Shown here: piece by piece, positions 41,611 to 51,334 of the stretch
How positions within the stretch are numbered: the first letter of the stretch is position 1
Layout of the letters: each line of letters opens with the position of its first letter
Assembly (NCBI GenBank): GCA_001897515.1
Contig: MKTA01000015.1
Coordinates: 248,001 to 312,000, forward strand
DNA length: 64,000 bases
From: Bacteroidetes bacterium 41-46
GTDB taxonomy: Bacteria; Bacteroidota; Bacteroidia; Bacteroidales; UBA932
Direction of reading: 5' to 3'
The notes under the pieces: generated by a model
Database searches by the model: none
What the model was told of the DNA's origin: nothing
The model's input: only the letters and a program-made list of their open reading frames with translations
Translations under genes and position numbers: made by a program

Positions 41611-42665
41611 GGAGGATTCTTTATATAGCAAAAAAAGAGGTTCTTTTAATATTAAGAGACAGGATGAGTATGATTATTCTCATTCTTCTTCCGCTTATCA
41701 TAACGGGAATTTTAGGAAATGTTCTCAGATTCCGCCTTCAGGAGGTGGGATTTGCTGTATTTGACAGAAGCGGTACCGGTCAGATGATTCAAATAATTTC
41801 TGACCTTGATGCATCAGAAGAGTTCTCATTCGCAGGAAATATTCTTTCAGAAGAGGAGACTCACAACGCTTTTGTTTATAAAGATGTGAAGTTTGTAATA
41901 TATGTTCCTGAGGATTTGGTGCGGGGCGGGGTGGTGCAGATTTTTCTTGATGGCTCTGATTTAATTATGTCTGAAGCAATTACTCAGAACCTTTCTGCCA
42001 GGTTTGCGGGTGGAGGATACCCTTTTGAAATATCTCTCATGTATAATGAAGAGCTCAAAAGTGAGATGGAGACATTGCCCGGTTTGGTTATGATTGCATT
42101 GATAATTGTCTCTTCAATAATGTTGGGATTGAGTATCAACAGGGAGAGAGAGAGAGGAACAGCGAGGATGCTGATGCTTACACCGGCCGGGATAAATGAG
42201 ATTATTTCCGGGAAGGGGCTAGCGTATCTTGCAGTTTCACTGATACACGGCATCTCGGTATATTCTCTTACAATCATTATGTTTGGTATGGAGTTTGGCA
42301 GAGGCATTTTCAGTTTTCTGTTGCTTACCGGTCTCTTCTCTCTTAACTCTATGGTAATTGGGGTTTTTATCGCATCTCTTGTTAAAACAGAGCTTGAACT
42401 TTTAATAGGCTGCTGGTTCTTCCTCTTCATTCCAAATGTTTTCTTTTCAGGTTTTATTTTCCCTCTGCAATCTATGTCTGTAGTCATACAACCGTTAGCC
42501 TCAGTTATGCCGGGTACATTATTCATTGATTCCTACAGAGCAATTGTTTTCAAAGAGGCACCTCTTTTTATAAACATCACGTCATTTACTCTGCTTGTTA
42601 TTCAGACAATAACATTCTACTTTGTATCCATTATTTTATTTAATAGAAATTTCTTCAGGAAATGA
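41607..42665 (+). CDS. ABC-2 type exporter permease 1
   Basis: 352 residues. Typical ABC-2 layout: one N-terminal helix (about 20-40, MSMIILILLPLIITGILGNV), a periplasmic domain of about 130 residues, and five C-terminal helices with the ABC-2 signature region RERERGTARMLMLTPAG. Start at the ATG that overlaps the ATPase stop; an earlier frame start (41568) lies inside the ATPase gene. The last base pairs overlap permease 2 (ATGA). Similar to YbhS/YbhR drug or lipid exporters; the substrate is probably the product of the divergent operon (inference). Confidence 0.88.
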   Translation: MRRILYIAKKEVLLILRDRMSMIILILLPLIITGILGNVLRFRLQEVGFAVFDRSGTGQMIQIISDLDASEEFSFAGNILSEEETHNAFVYKDVKFVIYVPEDLVRGGVVQIFLDGSDLIMSEAITQNLSARFAGGGYPFEISLMYNEELKSEMETLPGLVMIALIIVSSIMLGLSINRERERGTARMLMLTPAGINEIISGKGLAYLAVSLIHGISVYSLTIIMFGMEFGRGIFSFLLLTGLFSLNSMVIGVFIASLVKTELELLIGCWFFLFIPNVFFSGFIFPLQSMSVVIQPLASVMPGTLFIDSYRAIVFKEAPLFINITSFTLLVIQTITFYFVSIILFNRNFFRK

Positions 42666-43600
42666 GACTTTTTCTGGCAACTATATACAAGGAGTTCCTT
42701 CAGTTAGTAAGAAACAGAACATTGCTTTTTCTAATAACCGGAGCTCCCGTATTGTTGCTCACAATTATCCCGCTGGCATTTGACGGTGATGTGAGAATCA
42801 GGGCCGGGGTTTGTAAGATCTCGTATAATGAAACAATTCGTGATGTTGAAAAAAGAATAGCTGCAAGTCCGTTTTTTGAGGAACTTGTGTATTACTCAAG
42901 TATTGAAGAGGCAGAGTCAGATATGAAAAAAGGGGAGCTTGATATGTTTTTGGTTATTAAAGACAAAGAGGCAAACCTTGTACTTGACGGAACCTTCCCA
43001 AGGAGAGTCTCCGGTTCAATATATGCAGTTGCAACTGAGGTTTTCGGGATTGAGACAACCGGTGTGAACTTCCATACCCTCTATAATGCTGGCAGGTCTT
43101 ACAGAAACTATTATCTGGTATCTCTGGTTGTATTAATTGTAACTATAATCAGTGCAGCACTGATTACATTAAATATTGTTAATGAGAAGGAGTCAGGGCT
43201 TGAGGAGCAGTTCCGGGCAACAATTATTAACAGAAAGATATATTTTTCCGGAAAATTCACTTTCCATATATTACTCTCTCTGTTTGTCTCCATTTACTCA
43301 TATCTTTTCTGCTTTATCGTATACGATCTCAGAAGCGAGGGCTCTTTGCTCCTGTTACTTCTTGCAACACTTCTATACTCATTACCAGTACTTGGATTAG
43401 GGGCTTTCATAGGCTCAAAATCACAGACTCAATTAAGGGCTGTGTATGTTTTAACGGTTATTCTGGTGTTACTTATAATGTTAAGCACAATGTTCAGCCA
43501 TCATGACAGTATGCCGGAATGGGCTGCTGCAAGCAGATTCATAAACCCTGTTTGGTATGGAATAGAGAGTGCCAGAATAATAATATTAAAGGGAATATAA
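42662..43600 (+). CDS. ABC-2 type exporter permease 2
   Basis: 312 residues, paralogous to permease 1 in layout: N-terminal helix (LLFLITGAPVLLLTIIPLAF), periplasmic domain, and five helices from residue 150, including NEKESGLEEQFRAT (the cytosolic loop contacting the ATPase). It is shorter in the periplasmic domain than permease 1. It ends the exporter operon; the next gene starts 33 nt later and belongs to a different family. Confidence 0.87.
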   Translation: MRLFLATIYKEFLQLVRNRTLLFLITGAPVLLLTIIPLAFDGDVRIRAGVCKISYNETIRDVEKRIAASPFFEELVYYSSIEEAESDMKKGELDMFLVIKDKEANLVLDGTFPRRVSGSIYAVATEVFGIETTGVNFHTLYNAGRSYRNYYLVSLVVLIVTIISAALITLNIVNEKESGLEEQFRATIINRKIYFSGKFTFHILLSLFVSIYSYLFCFIVYDLRSEGSLLLLLLATLLYSLPVLGLGAFIGSKSQTQLRAVYVLTVILVLLIMLSTMFSHHDSMPEWAAASRFINPVWYGIESARIIILKGI

Positions 43601-43633
43601 TCGTTATATTTACGTGGGTAATTGACCATAACT

Positions 43634-45121
43634 ATGAAATTCATCCGGCAATTGGGTGTCAAGAGGCTGGTTAGTTTTTTTGTAACACCACTTGTTATTC
43701 TTTATCTCCTTCTTTTTGTTGAATTTGTTCCTGATAATCCAAGGATAGGCTACACATTTTGTGTTGCTCTTTTAATGGCTGTCTGGTGGATAACGGAGGT
43801 TGTCCCTCTTGCAGTTACCTCATTAATCCCTGTTGCACTTTTTCCGTTGTTTGGTATAATGGATGGTAGAGCGGTCTCAGCCACATATTTTAACGATGTA
43901 ATATTTCTCTTTATGGGAGGTTTTTTTGTGGCTCTTGCAATGGAGAGGTGGAACCTGCACAGAAGGATAGCATACAACATCCTTTGTTTTACAGGTACCA
44001 GTCCTGCGAGAATACTTCTGGGATTTATGCTTGCATCATTTTTCCTCTCTATGTGGATTTCAAATACTGCAACAGTGATGATGATGCTTCCGATAGCTAT
44101 GGCAATAATTGTACAACTTGACAATCTGATGGGAAACAGAAGCTCTGCAAAGTTCTCGCTTGCAATATTGCTGGGTATCGCATACAGTGCCTCCACCGGT
44201 GGGATGGCAACGCTAGTCGGAACTCCTCCCAATCTCTCTTTTGCCAGAATCTTTCACATATACTTCCCGGATGCTACAGAGATCTCCTTTTATAAATGGA
44301 TGCTATTTGCATTGCCTGTATCACTAATAATGTTAGCAATTATATGGTCTTTTTTATATATCATGTTTCGCCCGGCAAAAGAGGAGTGGCGTGATGTTGA
44401 CAAAAATACTTTTCTCTCTATGTTAAAGGAGATGGGCAGGACCAGCAGTGAGCAGAAGACAGTTTTTGCCCTCTTTACTTTGCTTGCGCTACTCTGGATA
44501 GGGAGAGTTGATATTGACCTGGGTATATTAAAAATCCCGGGGTGGAGCAATCTCTTTCCGGATTCTAAATACATAAATGACGGAACAGTTGCAATCTTTA
44601 TAGCTTTAACTCTTTTTGTGATTCCTTCCTCTTCTGAGAGAGGGGAGAGACTTATGGACTGGGCAACGGCATCAAAAGTACCATGGAATATTCTGTTGCT
44701 TTTTGGAGGAGGGTTTGCACTTGCAACAGGATTTAAGGAGAGCGGCCTATCATTGTGGTTTGGAGAGCACCTCTCCGGTGTTGCAGCTCTTCACCCATTT
44801 CTGATTATTCTAACAATTTGTCTTGTTATAACTTTTCTGACAGAGCTTACTTCAAACACTGCTACTACAGAGATGATCCTTCCTGTTCTTGCCGGTTTAG
44901 CGATTTCAACTGGTATTAATCCCATAATGCTGATGATTCCGGCAACTATGTCGGCCTCAATGGCCTTTATGCTTCCGGTGGCAACTCCTCCCAATGCTAT
45001 AATTTTTGGGACAGGACGTATCTCTGTGAGCACTATGGCCAGAACGGGACTATTAATAAATCTTGCCGGAGCACTTATAATTTCACTTATGATGTATTTC
45101 TGGGGCGAGATCTTAAATTAA
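43634..45121 (+). CDS. Divalent anion:Na+ symporter (DASS family)
   Basis: 495 residues with about 12 hydrophobic helices. The two helix-hairpin signatures with SNT triplets are visible: WISNTATVMMMLPIA and ELTSNTATTEMILPVLAG, each binding Na+ and the substrate carboxylate in VcINDY-like proteins. Likely cargo is a C4-dicarboxylate, citrate or sulfate. The start at 43634 is preferred to a TTG at 43622. The stop overlaps the convergent cbiB gene by 4 bp. Confidence 0.92.
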   Translation: MKFIRQLGVKRLVSFFVTPLVILYLLLFVEFVPDNPRIGYTFCVALLMAVWWITEVVPLAVTSLIPVALFPLFGIMDGRAVSATYFNDVIFLFMGGFFVALAMERWNLHRRIAYNILCFTGTSPARILLGFMLASFFLSMWISNTATVMMMLPIAMAIIVQLDNLMGNRSSAKFSLAILLGIAYSASTGGMATLVGTPPNLSFARIFHIYFPDATEISFYKWMLFALPVSLIMLAIIWSFLYIMFRPAKEEWRDVDKNTFLSMLKEMGRTSSEQKTVFALFTLLALLWIGRVDIDLGILKIPGWSNLFPDSKYINDGTVAIFIALTLFVIPSSSERGERLMDWATASKVPWNILLLFGGGFALATGFKESGLSLWFGEHLSGVAALHPFLIILTICLVITFLTELTSNTATTEMILPVLAGLAISTGINPIMLMIPATMSASMAFMLPVATPPNAIIFGTGRISVSTMARTGLLINLAGALIISLMMYFWGEILN

Positions 45122-46053
45122 ACTAATGTTAGAATAACAAAAGTCAATCCAATTACAAATACTCCTATGTTTGTTTTTGTTGCAAATAAGATATCAGAAT
45201 GACTAATTCCTCTTGGATTGTCTCCAATGTAAGGTTTTAATACAACTTCCCCGTGATATAGGCTAGGACCGCCTAAAGTACAGTCTAAAGCTCCTGCCAA
45301 AGCGGCTTCAGGATAACCAGAATTTGGACTAGAGTGACATCGGCCATACTTTATGATAAATCTAAATGATCTGATCTTGGCGGTTGTTATAAAAATCAGA
45401 AATGCTGTAATCCTTGCCGGTATATAATTTGCAAAATCATCTAGCTTGGCCGAAGCTCTCCCAAATTTTAGAAATCTCTCATTTTTATAACCTACCATAG
45501 AATCAAGTGTGTTTACCATTTTGTATGTCATCATAAGAGGGATGCCTCCGATAGCATAATAGAATAAGGGGGCAATAACTCCGTCACTTAGATTTTCCGA
45601 CATAGTCTCAAGCAGAGCCATCCTTATTTTATGTGAGGAGAGTTCTGATGTATCTCTACCGACAATCTCCCTTAAACTCTCTCTTGCCTTATTAATGGCT
45701 CCCTGATTTAGTAGTTTTTCAACTTTAAGGGCCTCTGTTATAAGAGATTTATTGCTTAATCCAAAAAAAATGAAAATTGATGAGTAAACAAACATAAAGA
45801 GGTTATTATAAGATGCAATCTTCTGTATGCCAAAGAAAATGAACCACGTCCCAACAGTAAGCAGTGTGCACATAAACAGCCCTTTAATCGTTTTGGCCGA
45901 ATCTCTATTGAACTTTTTCTCCAGAATGGTTATAGTTGCACCAAAAAGCCTGATTGGATGAGGAAGATTTCTTGGGTCGCCAAAAAGAGAATCTAAAAAA
46001 GCCCCAAAAATTAGAGCACTAATAAATATATATTGTTTATCAAGCATATTCAA
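45118..46053 (-). CDS. cbiB: Adenosylcobinamide-phosphate synthase
   Basis: 311 residues, integral membrane protein. CbiB joins aminopropanol (phosphate) to adenosylcobyric acid to give adenosylcobinamide (phosphate). Diagnostic segments: LFGDPRNLPHPIRLFG at the N-terminus, VGRDTSELSSHKI, ETMSENLSDGVIAPLFYYAIGG, and the VNTLDSMVGYKNERFLKFGR stretch. It is the last gene of the downstream cobalamin operon and overlaps cobD by 4 bp, matching the enzyme that consumes the product of cobD. Confidence 0.95.
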   Translation of the reverse strand: MNMLDKQYIFISALIFGAFLDSLFGDPRNLPHPIRLFGATITILEKKFNRDSAKTIKGLFMCTLLTVGTWFIFFGIQKIASYNNLFMFVYSSIFIFFGLSNKSLITEALKVEKLLNQGAINKARESLREIVGRDTSELSSHKIRMALLETMSENLSDGVIAPLFYYAIGGIPLMMTYKMVNTLDSMVGYKNERFLKFGRASAKLDDFANYIPARITAFLIFITTAKIRSFRFIIKYGRCHSSPNSGYPEAALAGALDCTLGGPSLYHGEVVLKPYIGDNPRGISHSDILFATKTNIGVFVIGLTFVILTLV

Positions 46054-47075
46054 AAATTTGTTGATAAGTCCTGCAACGCCTTGATAAGCCTATTATTCTC
46101 TTCCCTGCTTTGAGTTGCAACCCTGAAATGGTACTTAGTAAGGCCTTTAAAGTTTGATGCATTTCTTATTAGGATCCCATATTTTTTTAATAATATTGAT
46201 TTTAATAGCCGGGCATCAATTCGCGTTGATTTAATTAGGAAGAAATTACAGTCAGAGGTTGTAACTTCAAAACCTGATATTTTACTAATAGCTTCTTGTA
46301 GAGCCTGCGACTCTGAACAAAGTTGATTAATGTCAGGAAGAAGTTTTTCATATCGATCCATAATGTATTTCCCAGCAATAAGGGCAATAGAATTAACACT
46401 CCAAGGTGGTCTCATTTGACGGATCTTACTAATTATGTCAGGTGAGGCTACAATGTATCCGAGTCTTAGCCCTGGTATAGCAAATGCCTTTGTAAGGGAT
46501 CTTATAATTATAAGATTTTTGGGGATTACATTTGGCGATTTAGCAACTTGTTCCGTTTTACAAAGATGGATATACGCCTCATCCATGACAATTAAAGATT
46601 TTGGGTTCTCTTTGCATAGTGTTATAATTATGTCCGTTGGTATAATACTGCCGTCTGGGTTGTTGGGGTTACCTATCCATATCGTTCTGAAGTTTGACAG
46701 ATTAGCTTTAGTTATTTGATGTGTAGAAATATGGGTAATCTTGTGATTATGCAGGATGCATGCATCACGGTACTCTGCGAAAGAGGGTGTCTGTATTGCA
46801 CTATGAGCATTAGCTGTATAATGGGCGACTATATAGAAGGCCTCAGCGGATCCGTTTGTAATAAGTATGGACTTTACAGAAGTATTGTGGTGAGATGCAA
46901 TAATCTTTCTTAACTCAGAAGCTTCAGGGTCCGGATAATTACTAATGTTGTTAATGTTCTCTTTAAGATGCTCAAATATCTCTTCATTCTTGCAGTTGAA
47001 TGCAATATTAGAGCTAAAATCCAGCTGAACACTATACCTGCTGTTGTAAATATCATTGCCGTGACCTTTAATCAT
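46050..47075 (-). CDS. cobD: Threonine-phosphate decarboxylase-like aminotransferase-fold enzyme
   Basis: 341 residues, PLP fold type I, HisC-like. The PLP Lys lies in RSLTKAFAIPGLRLGY, Asp/Tyr of the cofactor site in VMDEAYIHL, Asn in WIGNPNNPDGS, and the C-terminal Arg in YHFRVATQS. In cobalamin loci this HisC relative is CobD (Salmonella nomenclature), which makes aminopropanol phosphate for CbiB. The N-terminus HGNDIY is also the CobD type. It overlaps cobQ by 8 bp and cbiB by 4 bp. Confidence 0.88.
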   Translation of the reverse strand: MIKGHGNDIYNSRYSVQLDFSSNIAFNCKNEEIFEHLKENINNISNYPDPEASELRKIIASHHNTSVKSILITNGSAEAFYIVAHYTANAHSAIQTPSFAEYRDACILHNHKITHISTHQITKANLSNFRTIWIGNPNNPDGSIIPTDIIITLCKENPKSLIVMDEAYIHLCKTEQVAKSPNVIPKNLIIIRSLTKAFAIPGLRLGYIVASPDIISKIRQMRPPWSVNSIALIAGKYIMDRYEKLLPDINQLCSESQALQEAISKISGFEVTTSDCNFFLIKSTRIDARLLKSILLKKYGILIRNASNFKGLTKYHFRVATQSREENNRLIKALQDLSTNF

Positions 47076-48537
47076 AAAACAGTGTATTATAAATGTAATT
47101 CATATCAGAATTCTCCCGGAACCATTTTGCCAGTTTATTATAATTCTCCTCTCTAAGAGAGTTTACCTCAACAGCCGGATTAAAATCTTCTATATTATCA
47201 GATAGCATAAGACTAATTATTGATGGGTTATCAAATAGGCCATGTATGTAACTTCCCCATGTATTCTCATTCAAAAAGTACCCGTCCTCTTCTCCGTTAT
47301 CCAGAATTGCAAATGGCTTTTCCCCGGTTGTTATGCCAGAGTGGATTTCATACCCCTCACCGCATCCACTACCGTTTGCTAGGTTAAAAGAGCATCTGCG
47401 GGTAATTTTTCCAGTTTTTAGCGTTGTTTCTACAGGTAATATTCCCAAACCTGGAGCTGACTCAATTTCGCCTTCAATATGAAAAGGGTCATATATGTAC
47501 TTGCCCATAATCTGGAATCCGCCGCAAATTCCATAAATAGGTTTGCCCATGGAATGGCGTCTTAGGAGGGCTCCGGACAATGAGGATTCTCTTAAAAAGT
47601 TGAGGTCTGAGATAACGCTTTTTGACCCGGGAATTATGACAATATCAGAAGTTTCTATCTCTTTTGAGTCTCTTGTGTAGAATAGAGACACCCCAGGTAG
47701 TTGCTCCAGTGTGTTGAAGTCTGTAAAATTTGACATGTGTTTCAGGTGTACAACAGCGACTTTTTTACCTCCACTCTTCTTTCTGTTAAATACTTTTTCT
47801 AGAATAACAGAATCCTCCTGATCAATGAAAATGTGATCAAACCATGGCAATAATGCTACGACTGGAATTCCGGTAAGCTCTTCGATTATTTTCTTTCCTT
47901 CCTCAAAGAGATTAACATCTCCTCTGAATTTGTTAATAATAATTCCTTTAATTGCAGCCCTCTCTTCAGGAGAGAGTAATAAAACTGAACCATAAAGACT
48001 TGCAAACACACCTCCTTTATCTATATCTGCTATCAGATAAGTTGAAGCGTTGCTATACAGTGCCATTCTCATATTAACGATATCCCGGCTTTTTAAATTC
48101 AACTCAGCAATACTTCCGGCTCCCTCCAGAACTATTGGGTTATATAAGGAATCTAAGTGATTATATGATTTTTTCACACATCTAAATAGATCCTCCCGTC
48201 CTTCATCTTTGAAATATTCGGATGCACTTCTGTTTCCAACGGGCTTGCCATCCACTATTAACTGGGCAATACAGTTATTTATAGGCTTTAACAGTATTGG
48301 ATTCATCTCGGAAGTGCATTCAATTCCACATGCCTCTGCCTGCACAGCCTGAGCTCGGCTGATCTCTTTGTTGTCTTTTGTGGCAAAACTGTTAAGCGAC
48401 ATATTTTGAGCTTTAAAAGGTGCCGGAGAGTATCCATCTTGCAGAAGAATTCTGCAAAAAGCGGTATTAATAATTGATTTCCCAACATCTGATCCAATCC
48501 CAACAAACATTATTGATTTTAACCTTTTTTTACTCAT
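47068..48537 (-). CDS. cobQ: Cobyric acid synthase
   Basis: 489 residues. It amidates the b, d, e and g side chains of adenosylcobyrinic a,c-diamide with glutamine. N-terminal P-loop GIGSDVGKS with PFKAQNMSLNS, dethiobiotin-synthetase-like middle region (ADIDKGGVFASLYG), and a C-terminal class I amidotransferase with nucleophile Cys in YGICGGFQIMG and His in YIHGLFDN. Its presence in an otherwise late-pathway operon suggests that corrin-ring genes lie elsewhere or that cobyrinic precursors are used. It overlaps cobC by 4 bp. Confidence 0.95.
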   Translation of the reverse strand: MSKKRLKSIMFVGIGSDVGKSIINTAFCRILLQDGYSPAPFKAQNMSLNSFATKDNKEISRAQAVQAEACGIECTSEMNPILLKPINNCIAQLIVDGKPVGNRSASEYFKDEGREDLFRCVKKSYNHLDSLYNPIVLEGAGSIAELNLKSRDIVNMRMALYSNASTYLIADIDKGGVFASLYGSVLLLSPEERAAIKGIIINKFRGDVNLFEEGKKIIEELTGIPVVALLPWFDHIFIDQEDSVILEKVFNRKKSGGKKVAVVHLKHMSNFTDFNTLEQLPGVSLFYTRDSKEIETSDIVIIPGSKSVISDLNFLRESSLSGALLRRHSMGKPIYGICGGFQIMGKYIYDPFHIEGEIESAPGLGILPVETTLKTGKITRRCSFNLANGSGCGEGYEIHSGITTGEKPFAILDNGEEDGYFLNENTWGSYIHGLFDNPSIISLMLSDNIEDFNPAVEVNSLREENYNKLAKWFRENSDMNYIYNTLFYD

Positions 48538-49082
48538 AATAATTTATAATCTCCATCTTTAATTTTAATAATTTGACCATATGATATCTCAATTGAGAAT
48601 GACTCCTCTGGGGTGGTAATGTTTAGAACAGACAAAAAAGCTCTAATTACGCCTGAATGTGTTATAATGAGAGTGGCTTTTGCATCAAGAGGTATCTCTT
48701 TTAAGAATAATTCTACCCTCTTATGTAAGTCTCTGTAAGATTCTCCATTTGGGCATTTCTCATCAATATAATTTGCAAACCATCTTTTTCCCTCTTCTTC
48801 CTGAAATACTTCATTCCAGGAAACACCCTCCCAATCACCAAAATCCATCTCTATGAGCCTATTATCAAATATTATTCTTCTTTTAAAACACTCAGCAAGT
48901 TTTTTGCATCTATTAAGCGGACTGCAATACACTCTGCCAATTGGTATATCTTTAAATTTTTCCCTTATTAATTCAGCCTCCTCCAAAAAGCTATCAGCCA
49001 GGTCTATGTCAGTAGAACCGTAGCATATACCTTCCTTAATCTTTAAACGTGTATGTCTAATTAAATATATAATACCCCACAT
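48534..49082 (-). CDS. cobC: Alpha-ribazole phosphatase-like histidine phosphatase
   Basis: 182 residues, histidine phosphatase superfamily. The phospho-accepting His is in LIRHTRLK; the usual RHG is RHT here. Second His in IITHSGVIRAFL, catalytic Glu in IEMDFGDWEG. It most likely removes the phosphate from alpha-ribazole phosphate (or cobalamin phosphate) in nucleotide-loop assembly, from its place between cobQ and cobS. A second such phosphatase occurs at 53698. Start at MWGIIY, overlapping cobS by 22 bp. Confidence 0.87.
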   Translation of the reverse strand: MWGIIYLIRHTRLKIKEGICYGSTDIDLADSFLEEAELIREKFKDIPIGRVYCSPLNRCKKLAECFKRRIIFDNRLIEMDFGDWEGVSWNEVFQEEEGKRWFANYIDEKCPNGESYRDLHKRVELFLKEIPLDAKATLIITHSGVIRAFLSVLNITTPEESFSIEISYGQIIKIKDGDYKLL

Positions 49083-49834
49083 GACTTAAATGTTGCAAGA
49101 AATGTAATATAGAAGAGCAATTCGTTAATTAGCTGAAGAGCTCCTAGAGTGTCTCCAGTGAAACCAGATAATCTCCTATTTAAATAACCTCTGTATGCGA
49201 AAAAAAATATAATGGATAGTACAAGGTATAGCAGTGAGAAATGCCATTTAAAATAAAGAAGAGGAGCTAATGCAGTAATTGTAGCAATTAATATGGTAGT
49301 TCTGTCTGTTTTTTTTCTAGTATAGCTTGCTTTACTTAATCCCTCTCTTGCGTATGTTGAAGTGTTGACGAGTATTATAGGCCATAATCTGCTTGATACA
49401 TTTGCACTTATTAATGCTGATATTAAATTATCCTCGGGAATTAGGTATAGGCAGGAGATCTTTGTCAATATAGTAATAATTAGCCCTATAGTTCCAAATA
49501 CGCCAATAGAGCTCTCTTTCATGATTCTAAGTATGTCCTCCTTGGAGTTACCACCCCCAAAACCATCAAGAAAATCTGAAAGGCCATCCTCATGCATTGC
49601 TCCTGTAATTAGTAATATTGCAGAAATAGCGAATAACAAACCAATTATATGAGGAAGTATTAATCCGCTTAAATAGAAAACAAGTGACCCGATCCCGCCA
49701 ATCAAAGCTCCAATCAAAGGAAAGTATCTGAGCGACTTTGAGAGATTCCTCTCAGAGAAGTTGACTTTAAACGGTACTGGAAAGCGAGTATAATACTGCA
49801 GTGCATGTAAAAATATATTTAACTCCCTTTTCAT
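49061..49834 (-). CDS. cobS: Adenosylcobinamide-GDP ribazoletransferase
   Basis: 257 residues, polytopic membrane enzyme. CobS joins adenosylcobinamide-GDP with alpha-ribazole (phosphate) to yield adenosylcobalamin (phosphate). The family core is GAMHEDGLSDFLDGFGGG with its acidic Mg-binding residues, preceded by YYTRFPVPF and followed by ESSIGVFG. Overlaps cobT by 4 bp and cobC by 22 bp. Confidence 0.95.
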   Translation of the reverse strand: MKRELNIFLHALQYYTRFPVPFKVNFSERNLSKSLRYFPLIGALIGGIGSLVFYLSGLILPHIIGLLFAISAILLITGAMHEDGLSDFLDGFGGGNSKEDILRIMKESSIGVFGTIGLIITILTKISCLYLIPEDNLISALISANVSSRLWPIILVNTSTYAREGLSKASYTRKKTDRTTILIATITALAPLLYFKWHFSLLYLVLSIIFFFAYRGYLNRRLSGFTGDTLGALQLINELLFYITFLATFKSCGVLYI

Positions 49835-50811
49835 AACTCATCAAATCCGGCCATCTCATTAAGGAAGAGAAGTGCTGATTTTATAATTGGATAGGCTATT
49901 GCAACCCCTGTCCCTTCGCCAAGTCTAAGACCAAGATTTAGAACAGGCTCAGCATTTAGGTGTTTCAGCATTAGGTTATGTCCCTTCTCTTCTGAGGCAT
50001 GGCAAAAAATAGTGTTCTCAAGAACTGAACTATCTATTGCATGGGCGGCAATAAATGCAGATGTTGCTATGAAACCATCTCCCAGTATAGTCATATTTAG
50101 TTCTCTGGCCTTTAATATAGCCCCACACATCATTGCAATTTCAAAACCTCCGAATGTTGCAAGAATCTCTAATGGACTTGTCGGATTATATAAATCTGAT
50201 ACAATTTTTAGGACCTCCAATTTGTGCTTTACTCCATTATCATCATGCCCTGCACCCCTGCCTACGCACTCCTCTATTGAATAGCCGCCATACTTATGGA
50301 GTAACAAAGAGGCCGCAGATGTGTTTGCAATTCCCATTTCTCCAAAACCAATTACATTGCATCCTGACTCGTACTCTTTTAGCACAAAATTGCCACCTCT
50401 CTTAATTGCTTCTTTGCATAACCCTAAACTCATAGAGGGCTCTTTAAGCATATTTTTTGTACCTCTGCCTAGTTTTGAATTGACAATCTCATACTCATCA
50501 GGAAAGTCATAATCAACACCGCAATCAATTACTCTTAGCTTTATTCCATGTTGTCTGCAAAAAACATTAATTCCTGCTCCGCCACGATTGAAATTTATAA
50601 CCATCTTATATGTAAACTCTTTAGGGTATGGGCTAACGCCCTCTTCTGCAATTCCATGATCTGAAGCAAATACAAGAATTGCAGGGTTTCTAAAGTCTGG
50701 ATTCAATGTACCTTGTATTGATGCTACCTTTAATGCAATTCGTTCAAGTTTTCCTAATGAACCAATTGGTTTTGTTCTACTATTTATTTTGTCTAAAATC
50801 TGATTTTGCAT
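49831..50811 (-). CDS. cobT: Nicotinate-nucleotide-dimethylbenzimidazole phosphoribosyltransferase
   Basis: 326 residues. CobT activates the lower-ligand base (DMB or another benzimidazole/adenine) as alpha-ribazole phosphate. Family features are RTKPIGSLGKLE at the N-terminus, the ASDHGIAEEGVSPYP segment, VGRGAGHDDNGVKHK, and the catalytic Glu in ASEEKGHNLM. The base used in vivo is not decided by these residues. Overlaps cobS by 4 bp; 8 nt after cobU. Confidence 0.95.
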   Translation of the reverse strand: MQNQILDKINSRTKPIGSLGKLERIALKVASIQGTLNPDFRNPAILVFASDHGIAEEGVSPYPKEFTYKMVINFNRGGAGINVFCRQHGIKLRVIDCGVDYDFPDEYEIVNSKLGRGTKNMLKEPSMSLGLCKEAIKRGGNFVLKEYESGCNVIGFGEMGIANTSAASLLLHKYGGYSIEECVGRGAGHDDNGVKHKLEVLKIVSDLYNPTSPLEILATFGGFEIAMMCGAILKARELNMTILGDGFIATSAFIAAHAIDSSVLENTIFCHASEEKGHNLMLKHLNAEPVLNLGLRLGEGTGVAIAYPIIKSALLFLNEMAGFDEL

Positions 50812-50819
50812 AACAACTG

Positions 50820-51329
50820 TTATTTAATAACTAATGGAATCCCTGAAACCATAAATATTACCTTATCCGCACTCTTTGCAATGAACTGGTTCATCCAGCC
50901 TTGAAGATCTGTAAAATGTCTAGAGCTTTCGTCTGGAGCGTGAAGCGACATACCTATCTCATTGCTTACAACAATAATTCTTGAGTTTTGAGACGAGAAC
51001 TTAATCCATTCTCTTTTAGCCTCTTCAAGTGATTGATTAATTTTAAAGTCGTTGTCATGGTAAATATTGGTAAGCCATAAGGTTATACAATCAAGGAGAA
51101 TAGTTTCTCCATCAAGTTTCACCTCTCCTATTCTTTTATCAACTTCTAATGTTTTCCATTTATCTCCTCTGGCAAGTTTATGTTTATTGATTCTATCAAT
51201 GAAATCGCTATCCCATTTTCTTGCTGTAGCGAGATAATAAGGGCAGGCGGAGAAGCTCTCCGCCATACCCTGAGCATAACTGCTCTTACCGGATCTTTGG
51301 CCACCGGTAATTAAGATTATCTCCCGCAT
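50820..51329 (-). CDS. cobU: Adenosylcobinamide kinase / adenosylcobinamide-phosphate guanylyltransferase
   Basis: 169 residues. Bifunctional enzyme that phosphorylates cobinamide and adds GMP. Walker A GGQRSGKSSYAQ, the guanylylation region with His in RINKHKLARGDKW, and VVSNEIGMSLHAPDESSRHF. Second gene of the downstream operon, 5 nt behind btuB; enables cobinamide salvage. Confidence 0.95.
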   Translation of the reverse strand: MREIILITGGQRSGKSSYAQGMAESFSACPYYLATARKWDSDFIDRINKHKLARGDKWKTLEVDKRIGEVKLDGETILLDCITLWLTNIYHDNDFKINQSLEEAKREWIKFSSQNSRIIVVSNEIGMSLHAPDESSRHFTDLQGWMNQFIAKSADKVIFMVSGIPLVIK

Positions 51330-51334
51330 CTGGA

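Noticed and set aside
41984-42526. 180-codon minus-strand frame in exporter permease 1
   Set aside because: Antisense to an ABC-2 permease with intact overlaps to both neighbours; not credible.
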